This document shows, one piece after another, positions 1 to 4,013 of a DNA stretch of 6,094 nt (its first letter is position 1; each line of letters begins with the position of its first letter). The stretch covers positions 1 through 6,094 of the forward strand of contig CAUPCB010000051.1 of assembly GCA_963509715.1 (NCBI GenBank). The letters are read 5' to 3'. The notes under the pieces are model-generated. The model searched no databases. It saw only the letters and a list, made by a program, of their open reading frames with translations, and was not told where the DNA came from. The position numbers and the translations under genes were made by a program. Source of the DNA: JABCPE02 sp963509715. Lineage in GTDB: Bacteria; Bacteroidota; Bacteroidia; Flavobacteriales; Weeksellaceae.

Positions 1-53
1 CTATTGAGAATATGATCAAAGGCAAAGTAGAAGAAACAATTATACGACCTTAA
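1..53 (+). CDS. C-terminal remnant of a gene entering from the left, unidentified
   Basis: Reading from base 3, sixteen codons stay open and end at a TAA at 51-53, giving the peptide IENMIKGKVEETIIRP. The fragment is hydrophilic and has no recognisable motif. It is too short to assign to a family, or even to prove that it is coding. Its position directly upstream of two small hypothetical genes would fit the tail of a large toxin-bearing protein (Rhs or another polymorphic toxin) followed by immunity genes; that is inferred from layout only. It could also be the end of another small hypothetical gene, or a chance open frame. Confidence 0.35.
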   Translation, partial: IENMIKGKVEETIIRP

Positions 54-57
54 AAAC

Positions 58-77
58 CCCAGCTGGCGCGAGCTTGG
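58..77 (+). other. GC-rich imperfect inverted repeat after the left-hand remnant
   Basis: CCCAGCT at 58-64 can pair with AGCTTGG at 71-77 (six of seven pairs, mismatch 60/75) around the loop GGCGCG. The first arm overlaps the perfect palindrome CCAGCTGG at 59-66. No T tract follows, so this is not a canonical intrinsic terminator, although it sits just 5 bp after the TAA of the upstream remnant. The patch is far richer in G+C than the DNA on either side. It may be a weak terminator, a cassette-junction remnant or a piece of a dispersed repeat; the sequence alone does not decide. Confidence 0.3.
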
Positions 78-103
78 AATCCATACAAATACAATTACAT
101 TTT
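74..103 (+). promoter_or_regulatory. weak candidate promoter for the 150-aa gene
   Basis: TTG at 74-76 and TACATTTT at 96-103 are separated by 19 bp. This resembles the Bacteroidota promoter form (TTTG near -33, TAnnTTTG near -7), but the last base of the -7 element and the first base of the -33 element do not match. The implied start site would be near 110, about 24 bp before the ATG at 134. In DNA this AT-rich such matches arise by chance, so confidence is low; the gene could instead be transcribed from further upstream. Confidence 0.2.
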
Positions 104-133
104 TCACATTGAACTCACATTAAAATAATAAAA

Positions 134-586
134 ATGAGTATACTTAAATCATCTATTCAACCTAACGGACTGAAAGAGGTCATCTTAGGAAATTCTATAG
201 GAGCATTTGAGAAGTTATTAAGAGATGAATATCAAAGAGGGAATGTGGGTTTTCAATTAGATGCCCATTTTCTAATAATCGTTTTTATGGATAGCATCAT
301 CGTAAAAGTTAATTTGTTGTATAATAAAGTGGCTCAGATATCTTTCTATAATAAGTTCTTGGGCAAATTCAATGATATAGGAATAGGGAGTACTTTAGGT
401 ACATTTATGGATACATATCCTACGGCTCAATACGATGATGATGAGAATTTCTTTTATATTCCTAATTCTATGTATGAGAATATGGCTTTTTTCTTTGAAA
501 ACCCTTATTCTTTTGCGCAGGACAACAAGTTAGAGGAAATCACAATCAATGATTTATCTCTGTTGATAATATCTAGTAATACATAA
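134..586 (+). CDS. small acidic cytosolic protein, possible immunity protein (150 aa)
   Basis: I do not recognise a named family. The 150-residue product has no signal peptide and no clear transmembrane helix. It reads as alternating short beta strands (residues 37-72, e.g. HFLIIVFM and SIIVKVNLLY) followed by GIGSTLG at 83-89 and an acidic stretch (YDDDENFF, 100-107) leading to IPNSMYENMAFFFEN. A 'GIGSTL...' turn followed by an acidic strand recurs in small immunity-like proteins beside polymorphic toxins; that comparison is from memory and not tested. The ATG at 134 is the first start after an in-frame TGA at 110-112, and the leader is A-rich with no Shine-Dalgarno. Base composition is very AT-rich (15 G+C of 60 at 301-360, 19 of 60 at 181-240), lower than in the pepE-ligA block. 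The next gene starts 13 bp downstream, so the two are probably co-transcribed. Coding status is fairly secure; the function is not. Confidence 0.7.
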   Translation: MSILKSSIQPNGLKEVILGNSIGAFEKLLRDEYQRGNVGFQLDAHFLIIVFMDSIIVKVNLLYNKVAQISFYNKFLGKFNDIGIGSTLGTFMDTYPTAQYDDDENFFYIPNSMYENMAFFFENPYSFAQDNKLEEITINDLSLLIISSNT

Positions 587-599
587 AAAAATCAAAACT

Positions 600-1166
600 A
601 TGAAAAACACCCTTTGGCTTTATAAAGATTCTTATCAGATAGAAATAAAAGCGATAGAAGATAAAAACGATAATACTTTCTTTGAAAGGCATTATTTTGC
701 CACTGAAACGGAGGAAGAGCGCACTTTCCATACCCCACAAGTCGCAGTTTATCTTTATCAATCAGAAGAAAAAATTATTAGTGTTCTCCTTGAGGGAGAA
801 GGGTGTACTTGTGGGATAGGAAAAGAAAATGTTCTTTTGGATGATGACAGATTACTCGTAGCTTCTGGTAACATTGTATTTTGTGTTCTCTTACCCTCCT
901 TAGAGCTCCTTTGGCATACGCAGGTAGATATGGCGACTTGCTTTGAGATAGCGCCTTATCAGGATGATTACATTACCCATGGCGAGGTGGAGATATCACG
1001 CCTTAATAGGCAGGGCGAAATCCTCTGGCAGTTCAGTGGCAAGGATATTTTTGTGGCGCCCATAGAGCGTACGCCTTCTTTTACCCTTACGCCAAAGGGA
1101 ATAGAGCTAGTGGATTTCAATTATGAAAGTTATTTCATTGATTATGATGGGAAACTTTTACGGTAG
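600..1166 (+). CDS. hypothetical beta-rich protein with propeller-like motifs (188 aa)
   Basis: Function unknown. The protein is soluble, without signal peptide or membrane segment, and appears almost entirely beta. Two blade-like stretches are visible: residues 84-110 (RLLVASGNIVFCVLLPSLEL then LWHTQ) and 133-152 (SRLNRQGEILWQFSGKDIFV), both with the 'LxLLW' or 'GEILWQFSG' pattern seen in PQQ/WD-type propeller repeats. At 188 aa it is too short for a full propeller, so it would be a partial or stand-alone sheet. Cysteines lie at 69, 71, 95 and 114, without a metal-site spacing I recognise. The ATG at 600 follows the previous stop by 13 bp, suggesting translation from one mRNA with the 150-aa gene. 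Similar stand-alone proteins occur beside toxin genes in Bacteroidota, so a second immunity or orphan immunity protein is plausible but unproven. G+C rises sharply inside the gene, from about one third to about one half. Confidence 0.75.
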   Translation: MKNTLWLYKDSYQIEIKAIEDKNDNTFFERHYFATETEEERTFHTPQVAVYLYQSEEKIISVLLEGEGCTCGIGKENVLLDDDRLLVASGNIVFCVLLPSLELLWHTQVDMATCFEIAPYQDDYITHGEVEISRLNRQGEILWQFSGKDIFVAPIERTPSFTLTPKGIELVDFNYESYFIDYDGKLLR

Positions 1167-1204
1167 ATAGAGGTCAATTTTTGTGAATCGTTTTATTTAC
1201 ATTT

Positions 1205-1237
1205 TTTGACTTTTAATCATAAAAAACACTACTTTTG
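1205..1237 (+). promoter_or_regulatory. Bacteroidota-type promoter for pepE-ligA
   Basis: TTTG at 1205-1208 and TACTTTTG at 1230-1237 are separated by 21 bp. Both elements match the consensus of the Bacteroidota primary sigma factor (TTTG near -33, TAnnTTTG near -7) exactly. Transcription would begin near 1243-1245, leaving an A-rich leader of roughly 17 bases before the pepE ATG at 1261. It lies in the only non-coding gap (1167-1260) between the accessory genes and pepE, where no convincing terminator for the upstream genes was found. Confidence 0.55.
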
Positions 1238-1260
1238 GGACACGCTTAAAAAGAACAATT

Positions 1261-1956
1261 ATGAACATTATTTTAGCATCCACTTCTACACTTTTTGGTG
1301 GAAAATATTTAGAATATTTACGAGAAGAACTTGTGAAACTTTATCACGGAATAGATGAGGTTTTGTTTATTCCTTACGCCAGACCCAGCGGAATTTCTCA
1401 CGAAGAATACACGGACAAGGCGCGTGAGTTTTTCGGAACTATTGGCATAAAAATAAAAGGAATCCACGAATTTGAAAACCCACAAGAGGCTATTGCCTCA
1501 GCAAAGGCGTATTTTACAGGTGGTGGGAATACTTTTCTTTTGGTCAAAACTCTTCATGAAAAAAATCTGATGAAAACTCTGAAAGAAAATGTAGAAAAAG
1601 GAAAACCATATTTAGGATGCAGTGCAGGGAGTAATATAGGCGGGCTTAACATCCAGACAACCAACGACATGCCGATAGTCTATCCGCCGAGTTTTGAGGC
1701 AATGGGACTGGTGCCGTTTAATATCAACCCTCATTATCTTGACCCAAATCCAGATTTGAAGCACAATGGCGAAACGAGAGAGACCAGAATCAAAGAATTT
1801 TTGACACAGAATAATATCAAAGTGGTAGGTCTTCGTGAAGGAAACTGGATTAGAAGAATAGGCGATGAAATCACAGTGCAGGGCAGTCAGCTCACACGGA
1901 TTTTTGAGCAGGGAAAAGAGCCTTACGAAATAGAAATAGGAAGTAAAATAGACTAA
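1261..1956 (+). CDS. pepE: peptidase E, alpha-aspartyl dipeptidase (family S51)
   Basis: Cytoplasmic serine peptidase that hydrolyses dipeptides with an N-terminal aspartate (Asp-Xaa), recycling aspartate from protein breakdown (EC 3.4.13.21). It is 231 aa; the enterobacterial enzyme is 229. The family landmarks are present in order: the start MNIILASTSTLF, EEYTDKAREFF (48-58), FTGGGNTFLL (85-94), the nucleophile motif GCSAGSN (119-125) with Ser121, TTNDMPIV (133-140) with Asp136, NPHYLDP (156-162) with His158, GETRETRIKEF (170-180) and LREGNWIR (191-198). Ser121, Asp136 and His158 correspond, one position shifted, to the Ser120/Asp135/His157 triad known for Salmonella PepE. The residue before the nucleophile is Cys, where the enterobacterial enzymes have Trp (GWSAGA). 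The start at 1261 matches the family N-terminus. No signal peptide. ligA begins 11 bp after its stop, so the two probably share the promoter at 1205-1237, although their functions are unrelated. Confidence 0.95.
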   Translation: MNIILASTSTLFGGKYLEYLREELVKLYHGIDEVLFIPYARPSGISHEEYTDKAREFFGTIGIKIKGIHEFENPQEAIASAKAYFTGGGNTFLLVKTLHEKNLMKTLKENVEKGKPYLGCSAGSNIGGLNIQTTNDMPIVYPPSFEAMGLVPFNINPHYLDPNPDLKHNGETRETRIKEFLTQNNIKVVGLREGNWIRRIGDEITVQGSQLTRIFEQGKEPYEIEIGSKID

Positions 1957-1967
1957 AAAAACAGAAA

Positions 1968-3965
1968 ATGTCTGTAAAAGAAAAAATAGAAAACCTCCGA
2001 AAGGAACTTCATCAGCACAATTATAATTATTATGTTCTTGATAATCCTATGATTTCAGATTTTGAGTTTGATGAAAAACTGAGAGAATTGCAGACCTTGG
2101 AGGCGGCAAATCCAGAATTCTATGACCCAAATTCTCCCACGGTGCGTGTGGGTGGAGAGGTGACCAAGGTTTTTCCTACAGTTTCTCACGAGTTTAGAAT
2201 GTACTCGCTGGATAATTCTTATAACTTTGAGGATTTGGAGGAGTGGTATAACCGAACCAAAAAAATATTAGAAACGGATGAAATAGAATTTGTGACCGAG
2301 CTGAAATACGACGGTGCTTCTATTTCGATACTTTATGAACAGGGAAAATTCGTTCAGGCGGTTACTCGTGGTGATGGGTTTCAGGGCGATGAAATTACCT
2401 CCAATGTGAAAACGATAAAGGACATTCCGCTGCAGTTGTATGGCGATTTTCCAGAAAAGTTCTATATGCGCGGTGAGATATATCTGACACGAAAAGCCTT
2501 TGATAAAATCAATCAGGAAAGGGAACAGGAAGGGTTGGATATCTTCATGAACCCTAGGAACACAGCCTCTGGAAGTCTGAAAATGCAGGACAGCACGGAG
2601 GTGAGTAGGAGAGGACTTTCTGCGGTGTTGTATCAGTTTGTAGCACAGGATGTTACAGAAAAAACACACTGGGAGCTGCTCCAAAAGATGAGTTCTGTGG
2701 GCTTCAAGGTTTCGCAGTATAGCAAACTCTGCAAATCATTACAGGAAGTGAAAGATTTTATCAATTTTTGGGATAAAGAGAGGCAGAATTTAGGTTTTGA
2801 TATTGATGGAATTGTAATCAAAGTCAATGACCTGAAACAACAGCAGATTTTGGGATATACCGCCAAGTCACCACGCTGGGCGACGGCTCATAAATTCAAG
2901 GCTGAAAAAGTAGAAACTCAGCTTTTGTCTATTGATTATCAGGTTGGTAGAACGGGAGTAATCACGCCAGTTGCCAATCTGTCACCAGTGCTTTTGGCAG
3001 GAACTATTGTGAAACGGGCATCTCTTCATAATGAGGATATTATCAAGAAATTGGATTTGCACGAAAATGATTTTGTATATGTAGAAAAAGGTGGCGAAAT
3101 CATCCCTAAAATAGTAGGCGTAAATATCGAAAAAAGGGAAGCAATGTCTTCGCAGATTAACTATATAACACGCTGTCCAGAGTGTGATACGGAGCTGATA
3201 AAGGAAGAAAGCCAAGCGCTTCATTTCTGCCCAAATGAAATCCACTGCCCTCCGCAGGTGGTCGGTAAAATGATACATTTCGTTTCCAGAAAGGCTTTGA
3301 ATATAGAAAATTTGGGTTCGGAGACTATAGAACAGCTCTATCGTGAAGGTTTGATAAAAACGGTGGCGGATTTTTATACCTTGAAAAAAGAACAACTCTT
3401 GCCACTGGAAAGAATGGCGGAAAAATCTGCACAGAACATCATCGATGGGATAGAAAAATCAAAGCAAATTCCTTTTGAAAGGGTGCTTTACGGCATTGGG
3501 ATAAAACACATTGGCGAAACCATCGCCAAGAAATTGGTTAAGAATTTTGGTTCAATAGAAGAACTCAGCAGGGCAACTGTGGAGGAACTCATCCAAGTGG
3601 AAGATATAGGCGATAAAATAGCCGAAAGCATCGCGGCATTCTTTTCTAATGAAGAAAACAGAAAGCTGATAGAAAGGCTAAAAGAGTATGGAATCCAGCT
3701 GGAAAGAGGCGAAGTATTCACGGAGGTATTGTCAGATAATTTAGCGGGGAAAATATTTTTGTTTACAGGGAAATTATCTCTTTTTACTCGTGAACAGGCG
3801 GAAGAAATGGTAGAAAAACATGGCGGAAGAAATATCTCTGCAGTGTCCAAAAACTTGAATTATTTAGTAGTGGGAGAGAAAGCAGGAAGCAAACTCAAGA
3901 AGGCGCAGGAGATAGGCACGATTACCATTCTGGATGAGCAGGAATTTTTAAAAATGATGGAATAA
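1968..3965 (+). CDS. ligA: NAD+-dependent DNA ligase LigA
   Basis: Essential ligase that seals nicks in DNA replication and repair using NAD+ (EC 6.5.1.2). It has 665 aa (E. coli LigA 671) and all domains. Domain Ia (1-65) binds NMN, with HQHNYNYYVLDNPMISDFEFD (15-35). The nucleotidyltransferase core (66-315) has ELKYDG (111-116) with the adenylated Lys113, TRGDG (Arg134), MRGEIYL (Glu170), DGIVIKV (Lys285) and WATAHKFKAE (Lys309). An OB fold (about 316-398) contains VGRTGVITPVANL. The Cys4 zinc finger uses Cys403, Cys406, Cys421 and Cys427. Helix-hairpin-helix repeats (about 431-585) include YGIGIKHIGETIAKKL, and a BRCT domain (about 588-665) includes FTGKL and GGRNISAVSKNLNYLVVGEK. The catalytic and zinc residues sit two to five positions lower than in E. 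coli throughout, so no domain is missing. The ATG at 1968 gives the standard N-terminus; its leader is A-rich with no Shine-Dalgarno. It is probably transcribed with pepE and ends at the hairpin just after its stop. Confidence 0.98.
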   Translation: MSVKEKIENLRKELHQHNYNYYVLDNPMISDFEFDEKLRELQTLEAANPEFYDPNSPTVRVGGEVTKVFPTVSHEFRMYSLDNSYNFEDLEEWYNRTKKILETDEIEFVTELKYDGASISILYEQGKFVQAVTRGDGFQGDEITSNVKTIKDIPLQLYGDFPEKFYMRGEIYLTRKAFDKINQEREQEGLDIFMNPRNTASGSLKMQDSTEVSRRGLSAVLYQFVAQDVTEKTHWELLQKMSSVGFKVSQYSKLCKSLQEVKDFINFWDKERQNLGFDIDGIVIKVNDLKQQQILGYTAKSPRWATAHKFKAEKVETQLLSIDYQVGRTGVITPVANLSPVLLAGTIVKRASLHNEDIIKKLDLHENDFVYVEKGGEIIPKIVGVNIEKREAMSSQINYITRCPECDTELIKEESQALHFCPNEIHCPPQVVGKMIHFVSRKALNIENLGSETIEQLYREGLIKTVADFYTLKKEQLLPLERMAEKSAQNIIDGIEKSKQIPFERVLYGIGIKHIGETIAKKLVKNFGSIEELSRATVEELIQVEDIGDKIAESIAAFFSNEENRKLIERLKEYGIQLERGEVFTEVLSDNLAGKIFLFTGKLSLFTREQAEEMVEKHGGRNISAVSKNLNYLVVGEKAGSKLKKAQEIGTITILDEQEFLKMME

Positions 3966-3998
3966 AAAAAAGGAACTCTATTTTAGAGTTCCTTTTTT
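3966..3998. terminator. bidirectional intrinsic terminator between ligA and the OmpA gene
   Basis: The arm GGAACTCTA (3972-3980) pairs perfectly with TAGAGTTCC (3984-3992) around a 3-base TTT loop. Flanking A6 (3966-3971) and T6 (3993-3998) extend the helix to 15 bp. Read from the plus strand the hairpin ends in a T tract; on the minus strand the A tract, which reaches back into the ligA TAA, supplies an equivalent U tract. The element starts immediately after the ligA stop and lies 15 bp from the stop of the converging OmpA-family gene, so it can serve both. Confidence 0.92.
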
Positions 3999-4013
3999 AT
4001 AGAAATATTTAGA

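Noticed and set aside
573..761. Minus-strand ORF of 62 codons with hydrophobic Phe/Tyr-rich sequence that could look like a small membrane protein
   Set aside because: It overlaps the start of the 188-aa gene antisense, and its Phe/Tyr/Ile content comes from reading A-rich Lys/Glu codons backwards.
1173..1210. Possible terminator after the 188-aa gene formed by GTCAA (1173-1177) and TTGAC (1206-1210)
   Set aside because: Only five base pairs with a 28-base loop, and the second arm overlaps the promoter element; not a credible intrinsic terminator.
2268..3850. Four minus-strand ORFs of 77-138 codons inside ligA
   Set aside because: They lie antisense to conserved, catalytically complete ligA sequence, are rich in Cys, Phe and Ser as expected for shadow frames, and show no family motif.
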